DNA of 30,216 nt from an uncultured Clostridia bacterium. GTDB lineage: Bacteria; Bacillota; Clostridia; Oscillospirales; Ruminococcaceae. Below are positions 15,350 through 22,644 of this stretch, piece by piece. The DNA lies in assembly GCA_947072265.1 (NCBI GenBank), contig CAMTHN010000002.1, positions 1 to 30,216 on the forward strand, written 5' to 3'. The position numbers were made by a program, and so were the translations under genes. The notes beneath the pieces are model-generated. The model did no database searches. It saw nothing but the letters and a program-made list of their open reading frames with translations, and was not told the DNA's origin. Numbering within the stretch: the stretch's first letter is position 1; the number at the start of each line of letters is the position of its first letter.

Positions 15350-16756
15350 ATGGTATTTTCTAGTATTATATTTTTATACTTTTTTTTGCCGATAGTTTTT
15401 TTGACATATTATATAGTTCCAAAAAACTATAAAAATATTATTTTAATAATATCGGGGATTATTTTTTATGGATGGGGAGAGCCCATATATATAGGAATGC
15501 TTATAATTTCTATATTGATAGATTATTTATCTGGGCTTGGAATATCCAGATTTAAGGATCAAAAGTTTTTGCGAAGTTTATTTTTATTGATATCAGTAGT
15601 TATGAATATAGGTTTATTAGGTTTTTTTAAATATAGCAGTTTTTTTATAGATAATATAAATAACATTTTTGGAGTTTCTATAGAAAGTGTAAGCCATCCT
15701 CTACCAATAGGGATATCTTTTTATACTTTTCAGAGCATGTCATACACTATAGATTTATTTATGAAAAAGATAAAAGTCCAAAAAAGTTTTTTGAGCTTTG
15801 CAACATATGTAACACTCTTTCCACAGCTTGTAGCGGGTCCTATAGTTCGATATAAAGATATATCAGATGAAATAGTGGAAAGAGAAATAAAAATAAATGA
15901 TGTATATTATGGAATATATCAATTTGTAAAAGGGCTTTCTAAAAAGGTTTTAATAGCAAACAATATAGGATATCTATGGACAACTGTAAAGGGTATGGAT
16001 TTAGAATCTCTACCTGTTATAACTGCATGGGTTGGAATATTAGCATTTACCTTTCAGATATATTTTGATTTTTCTGGATATTCTGATATGGCATGTGGTC
16101 TAGGAAGAATGTTAGGGTTTAAATTTCCTAAAAATTTTAACTATCCGTATATTGCAAAAAGTATATCCGATTTTTGGAGAAGATGGCATATAACTTTGGG
16201 AGACTGGTTTAAATCTTATGTATATTTTCCTTTGGGAGGAAATAGAAAAGGATTAGCTAGAACTATTTTAAATTTGATAATAGTTTGGTTTTTGACAGGT
16301 TTTTGGCATGGATCAAACTGGAATTTTATAATTTGGGGACTTTATTTTGGAATAATAATAATAATAGAAAAGTTATTTTTAGGAAAAGTATTAGAAAAAA
16401 TCCCATCTTTTTTTCAAATATTATATACATTCTTCTTAGTTGTAGTAGGATGGGTTATATTTGAATTTATAGATTTAAATAATCTTTTTATATATATAAA
16501 AAGCATGTTTGGTTTAAATAATGGAGTGTTTATAGATAGCGGAAGTATATATTTATTAGTTTCGTATCTCTTTGTATTTATAGTTTGTATAATTTTTTCA
16601 ACTCCATATTTAAAAGAATATATATATAAAATATGCAAAACAGAATTAGAGATAATAGACAATTTTAGAGTTATATTTATAGTATTAGGACTAATATTAT
16701 CAACAGCATATCTAATTGATGCAAGTTATAATCCGTTTTTATATTTTAGATTTTAG
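15350..16756 (+). CDS. MBOAT-family O-acyltransferase (AlgI/DltB-like)
   Basis: The 468-residue, multi-spanning membrane protein belongs to the AlgI branch of the membrane-bound O-acyltransferases, which move acyl groups (usually acetyl) across the membrane for esterification of cell-surface polymers. The signatures are PIGISFYTFQSMSYTID (119-135), FPQLVAGPIVRY (157-168), DFSGYSDMACGLGRMLGF (240-257), ISDFWRRWHITLGDWF (272-287, with H280) and LTGFWHGSNWNFIIWG (315-330), in which H320 is the invariant catalytic histidine. The next gene, 18 bp downstream, encodes a DHHW/AlgX-type protein, the usual partner that completes transfer outside the membrane. The polymer acceptor is unknown. Confidence 0.92.
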   Translation: MVFSSIIFLYFFLPIVFLTYYIVPKNYKNIILIISGIIFYGWGEPIYIGMLIISILIDYLSGLGISRFKDQKFLRSLFLLISVVMNIGLLGFFKYSSFFIDNINNIFGVSIESVSHPLPIGISFYTFQSMSYTIDLFMKKIKVQKSFLSFATYVTLFPQLVAGPIVRYKDISDEIVEREIKINDVYYGIYQFVKGLSKKVLIANNIGYLWTTVKGMDLESLPVITAWVGILAFTFQIYFDFSGYSDMACGLGRMLGFKFPKNFNYPYIAKSISDFWRRWHITLGDWFKSYVYFPLGGNRKGLARTILNLIIVWFLTGFWHGSNWNFIIWGLYFGIIIIIEKLFLGKVLEKIPSFFQILYTFFLVVVGWVIFEFIDLNNLFIYIKSMFGLNNGVFIDSGSIYLLVSYLFVFIVCIIFSTPYLKEYIYKICKTELEIIDNFRVIFIVLGLILSTAYLIDASYNPFLYFRF

Positions 16757-16774
16757 AGAAGAGGAAGAAGTTTT

Positions 16775-17905
16775 ATGAATTTTCAAAAGATTAGCATTAT
16801 TATATTTTTTGGTATAATACTTTCTTTTTCAACTCTTACAGTTTTATGGAAAAAGAAAGATTATTCAGAGGCAGAAAACAAATATCTTAGTGAACTTCCA
16901 TCTATATCTGCTGCAAATATTTTAAATAAAAAATTTATGATAGATATAGAAAAATATTTTTCTGATCATTTTATAATGAGAGATGATTTTATAGAGCTAA
17001 AAAATAATCTTGAAATTTTTACAGGAAAAACGACAATAAATAATGTTAGATATATAAACGATAGATTATTACAGGTTGTACCTAGTGTAAATGAAAAGTT
17101 TATAAAAAATTCTATTGATACAATAAATGAATTTAAAAAAAAATATGGAAAAAAAACATATATTTCTATAATTCCAACCTCTGAGTATATCTATAGAAAA
17201 AAATTTCCTATAGATCCAGGAATTATAGATCAAAAACAATATATAGATAAATTTTATAGCGATATTGATAATGATATAGAAAAGATAAATACAGTTGATC
17301 TACTTGATTCTAAAAATAAAGAATATATATATTATAAAACAGACCATCATATGACTATATTAGGATCCTACTATGTTTATAGGGAGATGGAAAAACTTTT
17401 AGGATTTGAGGGGATAGATTTAAAAAATTTTAAAAAAGAAAGAGTTTCAGATGATTTTTATGGATCACTACATTCAAAGTTAAATATAAACTCTTTAGAT
17501 AAAGATTTAGTAGAACTTTTAAAAGGAAGTATACCAGATGAAAATATACATGTAAGAAAAATATCAGCAGATGTTGTACAAAATTTTAATTCTATATATT
17601 TTAAAAATATGCTTAAAAAAAAGGATAAGTATGGTGTTTTTTTAGGATTAAACGAACCAATAGTTGATATAAATACAGGAATTAGTAATGGAAAAAAACT
17701 TTTGATATTTAAAGACAGTTATGCCAATAGTATAGCAACTTTATTATATAATCATTATGAAAAGATAACCTTGGTTGATATGAGGCTTTTAAACGAACCT
17801 TTTGAAAAATATTTAAATTTAGATCAATATACCCAAGTTTTATTTTTATATAATTTTTATAATTTTGTTACACAGAATGATATACAAAAAATTTTAATAA
17901 AATAA
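16775..17905 (+). CDS. DHHW/AlgJ-AlgX-like protein, partner of the MBOAT acyltransferase
   Basis: The 376-residue protein has an N-terminal membrane anchor or signal segment (about 5-24) and a predicted extracytoplasmic domain. The segment YKTDHHMTILGSYYVY (187-202) provides the D-H-H motif of the family (the fourth residue is Met instead of Trp), and IFKDSYANS (311-319) carries the likely nucleophile S315. Together they make the SGNH-hydrolase-like Asp/His/Ser set. EYFSDHF-type and FYGSLHSKL (228-236) segments also match. In known pairs such a protein accepts the acyl group delivered by the AlgI-type enzyme and transfers it to an exopolysaccharide or wall polymer. That role is inferred from pairing and motifs. 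Confidence 0.82.
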   Translation: MNFQKISIIIFFGIILSFSTLTVLWKKKDYSEAENKYLSELPSISAANILNKKFMIDIEKYFSDHFIMRDDFIELKNNLEIFTGKTTINNVRYINDRLLQVVPSVNEKFIKNSIDTINEFKKKYGKKTYISIIPTSEYIYRKKFPIDPGIIDQKQYIDKFYSDIDNDIEKINTVDLLDSKNKEYIYYKTDHHMTILGSYYVYREMEKLLGFEGIDLKNFKKERVSDDFYGSLHSKLNINSLDKDLVELLKGSIPDENIHVRKISADVVQNFNSIYFKNMLKKKDKYGVFLGLNEPIVDINTGISNGKKLLIFKDSYANSIATLLYNHYEKITLVDMRLLNEPFEKYLNLDQYTQVLFLYNFYNFVTQNDIQKILIK

Positions 17906-17921
17906 GGATATAGATATATAT

Positions 17922-18968
17922 ATGAATAATATGAGAATTGTTTTAGTTTTATTATGTGGAATAATTTTTTTTACGGGATGCTTAAAATCTAATAGTAATA
18001 AAGGTATAGATGATAATAGTCAAAGTTTATCAGAAAAAGATAAAAAAATTCAGTATATAAATCCGCTAACGGGAGAGATGTCTGAAAAAGATTTATCAAA
18101 ACAAAAACCAGTAATAGCAATGGTTAGCAATATAAAAAAAGCTCTTCCACAGATGGGTATATCAAAGGCAGATATTTTTATAGAGATCTTGGCTGAAGGT
18201 GGAATAACGAGAATTATGGCGTTTTTCTCAGATATAGAAAATATAGTAAAAGTTGGACCTATTAGATCTATTAGAAAATATTATGGAGATATAGCAAAAG
18301 CATATGATCCAATTATAGTTCATTTTGGAGGTAGCGATACAGGGTATAGTTCTATAAAAAATAATAGATTGTCAAATATAGATGGAATGGTTATAGGATC
18401 TGAAGTATTTATACAGGATAAAGATTTGGCAAAGAAAAAAGGAAAAGAGCATAGCTATTTTATAGATAAATCAGGTTTAAAAAAAGGAATAGAAAACAAG
18501 AGGATAGATATATCAACCAAAGGATATAAAGGACCTTCATTTATTGGAGATAAAGAGGTATACATACCGTATGGAGATTTTATAGGCAATGAAATTATTG
18601 TTGAACATAGTAGATCGGCTATCTCAAGGTTTGTTTATGACTCTGAAAAAGAGAGCTATTTAAAATATCAAAATGGAGAAGAGCATATTGATGGGATAGA
18701 TAATAGTCAAATTATGGTTAATAATATAGTTGTTTTAAAAACAGATGTAGAGATACTTCCAAATCAGGGAGGAAGGATAGATTTAGATCTTTCAAAAGGA
18801 GAGGGATATTTTGTAACTATGGGAAAATATCAAAAGATTTTATGGGAAAAGGGTTCTGCTGAAAAAGAAATATCTATTACAGATTTAGATGGAAATCTAA
18901 TACCATTTAATAATGGGAAAACTTGGTATAATATAATATCTAAAACAGCTAATTTTCAAGGAAAATAA
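17922..18968 (+). CDS. DUF3048 (YerB-like) lipoprotein
   Basis: This 348-residue protein has a lipoprotein signal peptide ending in FTGC, with the lipid-modified cysteine at C20. The N-terminal DUF3048 domain is recognised by INPLTGE followed by VIAMVSNIKKALPQMGISKADIFIEILAEGGITRIMAFF (about 66-104) and by VGPIRSIRKYYGDIAKAYD (about 111-129). The C-terminal DUF3048 domain ends with the W-Y-N segment (NGKTWYNIISKTAN). B. subtilis YerB is of this family; no biochemical function is established. It is the last gene of the long plus-strand series, 16 bp after the DHHW gene, which hints at an envelope role, but the link is only positional. Confidence 0.85.
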   Translation: MNNMRIVLVLLCGIIFFTGCLKSNSNKGIDDNSQSLSEKDKKIQYINPLTGEMSEKDLSKQKPVIAMVSNIKKALPQMGISKADIFIEILAEGGITRIMAFFSDIENIVKVGPIRSIRKYYGDIAKAYDPIIVHFGGSDTGYSSIKNNRLSNIDGMVIGSEVFIQDKDLAKKKGKEHSYFIDKSGLKKGIENKRIDISTKGYKGPSFIGDKEVYIPYGDFIGNEIIVEHSRSAISRFVYDSEKESYLKYQNGEEHIDGIDNSQIMVNNIVVLKTDVEILPNQGGRIDLDLSKGEGYFVTMGKYQKILWEKGSAEKEISITDLDGNLIPFNNGKTWYNIISKTANFQGK

Positions 18969-19020
18969 TATTGTAATAAATTTGAAATATATAGTAATTA
19001 TTTAATTATAATAGATTTAT

Positions 19021-19049
19021 TTGTTATATATTTTTTAGATATATAACAA
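19021..19049. terminator. Hairpin after the DUF3048 gene
   Basis: TTGTTATATAT (19021-19031) pairs perfectly with ATATATAACAA (19039-19049) around a 7-nt loop. No T tract follows on the plus strand, so termination on its own would be weak. Confidence 0.4.
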
Positions 19050-19060
19050 GAAATATGTTG

Positions 19061-19084
19061 AAAAAACTCTAAAAAAGTTTTTTT
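19061..19084 (+). terminator. Weak intrinsic terminator candidate
   Basis: AAAAAACT (19061-19068) pairs with AGTTTTTT (19076-19083) and one further T follows, so the right arm itself supplies the U tract. It is only 8 bp and nearly all A/T. With the preceding hairpin it may end the alaS-to-DUF3048 transcript. Confidence 0.4.
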
Positions 19085-19135
19085 ATAACAAAAGTAGTTC
19101 AAATATATAAATTGTTTACGATAATAAAAATAGAA

Positions 19136-19153
19136 ACACTTCCATGTAGGTGT
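19136..19153. promoter_or_regulatory. Imperfect palindrome upstream of the chitinase, possible operator
   Basis: ACACTTCCATGTAGGTGT is symmetric at seven of nine base pairs and centred on CATG. It lies 20 bp before the candidate -35, a usual place for an activator or repressor. No regulator gene is adjacent and I do not recognise the motif. Confidence 0.35.
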
Positions 19154-19172
19154 ATCTTAATATTTCTTGGGA

Positions 19173-19202
19173 TTGACATGAAATAGTATTGTTTGATAAG
19201 AT
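19173..19202 (+). promoter_or_regulatory. Candidate sigma-A promoter of the chitinase
   Basis: A perfect TTGACA (19173-19178) is followed after 18 bp by TAAGAT (19197-19202), a four-of-six match to the -10. GATAAG at 19195 with a 16-bp spacer is an alternative. The strong -35 with a weak -10 would suit a regulated promoter. Confidence 0.5.
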
Positions 19203-19213
19203 TACACTACTCT

Positions 19214-19221
19214 CCCGATAA
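19214..19221 (+). promoter_or_regulatory. Sigma-28-like -10 element upstream of the chitinase
   Basis: CCCGATAA matches the SigD/FliA -10 consensus GCCGATAA at seven of eight positions, notable in such AT-rich DNA. The -35 part is weak: TAAG (19197-19200) is about 2 bp too close and GATA (19195-19198) has the right spacing but poor identity. The window encodes a sigma-28 factor. Confidence 0.35.
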
Positions 19222-19270
19222 TAAAGTATTGTAAATTATCAAAAAGCTAATAAAAAAAGGAGGAAATATT

Positions 19271-22200
19271 TTGAATTTAAAAATTAATAAAAAAATGACC
19301 CCCCTAATACTTGCCGCAATCATACTTATAACGGCCATGGTTCCTTTATTTTCTTCAGCAATGTTTTCTGGAGCAAAAGAACAGATAAACGGAGTTGAAA
19401 ATAAAAGAATAGTTGCATATTATCCAAACTGGGGTATCTATTCAGGACATGACGAATTTTTACCATCATACGCACAGTGGGACAATATAACTCATATGAA
19501 TCTTGCTTTTTATGGTGTAGATAATGGAGGAAATATAAAATCTGTTGATACTTGGGCAGATTTTGAGAAACCATTATATCCTGGAACAGCGTGGGATGAT
19601 CCAAACAAGGGTGTAGTTGGATCTATGAGAAAAGAAAAAGAAGCAAATCCAAATGCAAAACTAATGCTATCAATTGGAGGGTGGTCTCTGTCAGCAGCAT
19701 TCCCAATTTTATCTAGAGACCCATCAGCAAGAGCAAATTTTGCACAACAATCAGCAAATTTTGTTATAGAACAAGGATTTGACGGAATTGATATAGACTG
19801 GGAATATCCAGGTCTAGTTCGTGATCCAGATAAAGTTGATAATCCAAATGACCAAGGACATCCAAATGGTCTACCAGATGATGGAAAATATTATATCGAA
19901 CTTTTGAAAGACGTTAGAGAAAAATTAGACGAAGCTGGAAAAAGAACAGGTAAATATTATGAATTATCAATAGCAGCACCTGCTGGTATGGATAAAATCG
20001 GATGGTTAGACGGAAGTCTAGTTGCTGGAAACGGTGGAACAATGCATTGGATTAGAGAAATCGGAGAAGTTGTAGATTTTATAAATATAATGAGCTACGA
20101 TTTACACGGTACTTGGGATTCATTTACAGGACATCATTCAGGAATATACGCAGATTCTGAAAGAACTGAAGCAATCTCAAATAGAGATGATGACAATGAT
20201 TTTGGAATAAATAAAGATGTATTAAGCGATGAAGATGTTAAGAAATTTGCAGAGCAATATGCGAGAGAAGAAGACACAAAGTACTACACAGTTGAAGATG
20301 CGGCGGCTGCATATGCAAGAGCGGGCGTTCCAAAAAACAAACTAGTAGTAGGATCTCCTTTCTATTCTAGAGGTTGGTATGTAGACCTAACTAAAGATTA
20401 TGAAGTTATTCAAGGACTACCAGGATTATATGCACCAGTTAGAATGAAAACATCATGGGAAGGAACTATGCCAGATGCACCAAAAGGTGATTGGGATGGC
20501 GGACTTTCTACAGGAGTTAATCCATATTATAAGATTAAAGATTGGGTAGAAAATCCATCAAGTGGATATAAACGTTATTTTGACCCAGTTACAAAAACTC
20601 CATATGCATTTAACGAAACAAATGGTGAATTTTATACATATGAAGATGTAGAAAGTGCAACAGCAAGAGCTAATTTTGTTAAAGACAATGGTTATGGCGG
20701 AATTATTTTCTGGGAAGCAACAGGAGATACAAAACCAGGATACGCAGTAACAAATGAGCTAACAAAAGCGATAAAAAAAGCTTTCTATGGTGATAGAAAA
20801 ATTCCAACAACAGAAGGAAAACCTTCAACACCTGATGAAGAAACTTCATCAAGTTCATCAAACTCATCAAGTTCTTCAAGTTCTTCTTCTAATGGAGGAA
20901 GCACAGAAAAACCTGATAGCAAATCAGAGCGTAAACTAGTTGGATATTTACACAACTGGGGACAAGCAGGCGGAGAAGTTCCAGCTGTAACTCTAGATGA
21001 TATATCTGATAAATATGATGTAATTCATATTGCATTCCCATCAATTTCACCAGATGGAACAGTTGTATTTACAAGTGATTGGGTTGGCGGAAAAGAAATC
21101 GTTACACCTGAACAAGTTAAAAGAGCTGTTTCAAAAGGAAAAACTGTTACACTTTCAATTGGTGGACAAAACGCACAGGTTGTTTTAGATACACCAGAAA
21201 AAGTTAACAATTTTGTAAAATCATATATCGATATTGCTAAAACATATGGTTTAAACGGTATAGATATTGATATCGAACATGGTGTTCTTGCACAAGGAAA
21301 TGTAAATACACCAACACCAGCACAACTAGGTGTAATAAATGCAACAAAAGCAATTATTCAACATTTTGAATCAAACGGATTTGACGATTTTGAACTATGG
21401 ATGGCTCCAGAGAGTGCAAATGTTATGGGTGGAATAAATGCATATGGAAATGCATATGGAAACTATATTCCAATAATAAATGCTCTAAGAGAAGAACTTA
21501 CAGGGCTACATGTTCAATTTTATAACACAGGTTCTTTATTTGGAATAGATGGAAAAATCTATTATCAAGGAACAGCAGACTTTGCAGTAGCAATGGCTGA
21601 TGCTTTAATTAAAGGATTTGACGTTTCTGGAGGGGGCAGATTTGAAGGACTTCCAGCAGAAAAAATATTCCTAGGACTTCCTTCAACTGATAAAGCAGCT
21701 CCAGCTGGCGGATATATGTCAAATGCAGAGATTGAAAAAGCGTTTAAACAACTAACAACAAACGAAAAATTAACTAGCTATAGCTCAGATACTAATCATA
21801 TAAACCTAGGTGGAGTTATGACTTGGTCTATAAATTGGGATATTGGAAATGGATATAATTTTGCAAATGGTGTTAGACAAATTCTTGATGGAATTCCAAC
21901 AGGAGACGTTGAAACTCCAGATCCAGAAACTCCAGATCCAGAAACTCCAGAGCCAGAGAAACCAGAGCCAGAGAAACCAGAGCCAGAGAAACCAGAGCCA
22001 GAAAAACCAAATCCAGAAAAACCAAATCCAGGGACAGGATCATTTGATCCAAACAAAGTCTACAACACTGGAGATAGAGTTGAATACAATGGTGGATGGT
22101 ATACAGCTAATTGGTGGACACAAGGTGGAGTTCCTGCTGGAAATCCAAACTGGACACCAGACAAAACTTCTAATCCAGACGGTTCTATAAACTATGTTCC

Positions 22201-22462
22201 AGGTCAATCTTATGAAAAAGGCGACGTAGTTAAATATAACGGTAAAAGATATGAAGCGCAGTGGTGGACAGCATCAACTCCGGGTAGTGATGATTCTTGG
22301 AAATCATTAGATATTTCTGTAAATTCAGATGGATCTGTAGATTATGTTCCAGGACAACATTATACAGAAGGACAAAAAGTTAAATACAAAGGAACAACTT
22401 ATATAGCAAAATGGTGGACAACATCAACTCCAGGTAGTGATGAATCTTGGAGAAGAGGATAA
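19271..22462 (+). CDS. Secreted chitinase with two GH18 domains and three CBM5/12 modules
   Basis: The 1063-residue enzyme should hydrolyse chitin outside the cell. It starts at TTG 19271, 6 nt after AGGAGG. Residues 1-30 form a signal peptide ending near FSSA. The first GH18 domain (about 45-505) has LMLSIGGW (131-138) and the catalytic DGIDIDWE (171-178, acid E178), the MSYDLHG segment (274-280) and a long insertion as in ChiA/ChiB-type enzymes. A Ser-rich linker (525-540) follows. The second GH18 domain (about 554-875) has VTLSIGG and NGIDIDIE (662-669, E669), with Asn in place of the first Asp. A Pro/Glu linker (881-920) leads to three CBM5/12-type chitin-binding modules (about 926-962, 976-1010 and 1026-1060), each with Y-x-G...WWT...W. 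The gene stands alone and its codon choice differs from its neighbours. Confidence 0.95.
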   Translation: MNLKINKKMTPLILAAIILITAMVPLFSSAMFSGAKEQINGVENKRIVAYYPNWGIYSGHDEFLPSYAQWDNITHMNLAFYGVDNGGNIKSVDTWADFEKPLYPGTAWDDPNKGVVGSMRKEKEANPNAKLMLSIGGWSLSAAFPILSRDPSARANFAQQSANFVIEQGFDGIDIDWEYPGLVRDPDKVDNPNDQGHPNGLPDDGKYYIELLKDVREKLDEAGKRTGKYYELSIAAPAGMDKIGWLDGSLVAGNGGTMHWIREIGEVVDFINIMSYDLHGTWDSFTGHHSGIYADSERTEAISNRDDDNDFGINKDVLSDEDVKKFAEQYAREEDTKYYTVEDAAAAYARAGVPKNKLVVGSPFYSRGWYVDLTKDYEVIQGLPGLYAPVRMKTSWEGTMPDAPKGDWDGGLSTGVNPYYKIKDWVENPSSGYKRYFDPVTKTPYAFNETNGEFYTYEDVESATARANFVKDNGYGGIIFWEATGDTKPGYAVTNELTKAIKKAFYGDRKIPTTEGKPSTPDEETSSSSSNSSSSSSSSSNGGSTEKPDSKSERKLVGYLHNWGQAGGEVPAVTLDDISDKYDVIHIAFPSISPDGTVVFTSDWVGGKEIVTPEQVKRAVSKGKTVTLSIGGQNAQVVLDTPEKVNNFVKSYIDIAKTYGLNGIDIDIEHGVLAQGNVNTPTPAQLGVINATKAIIQHFESNGFDDFELWMAPESANVMGGINAYGNAYGNYIPIINALREELTGLHVQFYNTGSLFGIDGKIYYQGTADFAVAMADALIKGFDVSGGGRFEGLPAEKIFLGLPSTDKAAPAGGYMSNAEIEKAFKQLTTNEKLTSYSSDTNHINLGGVMTWSINWDIGNGYNFANGVRQILDGIPTGDVETPDPETPDPETPEPEKPEPEKPEPEKPEPEKPNPEKPNPGTGSFDPNKVYNTGDRVEYNGGWYTANWWTQGGVPAGNPNWTPDKTSNPDGSINYVPGQSYEKGDVVKYNGKRYEAQWWTASTPGSDDSWKSLDISVNSDGSVDYVPGQHYTEGQKVKYKGTTYIAKWWTTSTPGSDESWRRG
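21911..22030 (+). repeat. 15-bp tandem repeat encoding the chitinase Pro/Glu linker
   Basis: Eight 15-bp units encode pentapeptides E-T/K-P-D/E/N-P (residues 881-920): two ETPDP, one ETPEP, three EKPEP and two EKPNP. The units are close to identical in DNA. The product is an extended, proline-punctuated spacer between the second catalytic domain and the chitin-binding modules. Confidence 0.92.
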
Positions 22463-22521
22463 ACCATTTAGATATCTGACAAAACTTACATTATAGTTCT
22501 CAAGAGATAGATATTATTTAA

Positions 22522-22562
22522 AAAAACTAGGTATATTTAATTATATATCTAGTTTTTATTTT
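22522..22562 (+). terminator. Intrinsic terminator of the chitinase
   Basis: AAAAACTAG-G-TATAT (22522-22536) pairs with ATATA-T-CTAGTTTTT (22543-22557), a 15-bp stem with one G-U pair and a 6-nt loop. The right arm ends in a T tract that continues to 22562. Confidence 0.85.
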
Positions 22563-22584
22563 ATATTAAAATGAATTATCAAAA

Positions 22585-22626
22585 TAAAAAGATGATATAT
22601 AAAATTAATTATATATCATCTTTTTA
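22585..22626. terminator. Bidirectional terminator between chitinase and ftsH
   Basis: TAAAAAGATGATATATAA (22585-22602) pairs perfectly with the complementary arm 22609-22626 around AATTAA. T-rich tails follow on both strands (TTTTTATTATTT on plus, TTTTTATTTT on minus). It lies 19 bp after the ftsH stop codon and probably ends the gdpP-ftsH transcript. Confidence 0.85.
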
Positions 22627-22644
22627 TTATTTAGAATTATTTTT

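Larger units (their letters stand above)
18969..19270. other. Intergenic control region between DUF3048 gene and chitinase
   Basis: This 302-bp region holds no credible gene. It contains two hairpins near the 3' end of the preceding operon (19021-19049 and 19061-19084), an imperfect palindrome (19136-19153), a TTGACA-based promoter candidate (19173-19202), a sigma-28-like CCCGATAA (19214-19221) and the AGGAGG ribosome binding site (19259-19264) of the chitinase. The amount of apparent control sequence is more than in any other gap of the window. Confidence 0.6.

Noticed and set aside
21843..22190. Plus-strand open frame rich in Q-S-Q-R-N repeats
   Set aside because: It is an alternative frame of the chitinase Pro/Glu linker repeat, without its own ribosome binding site.
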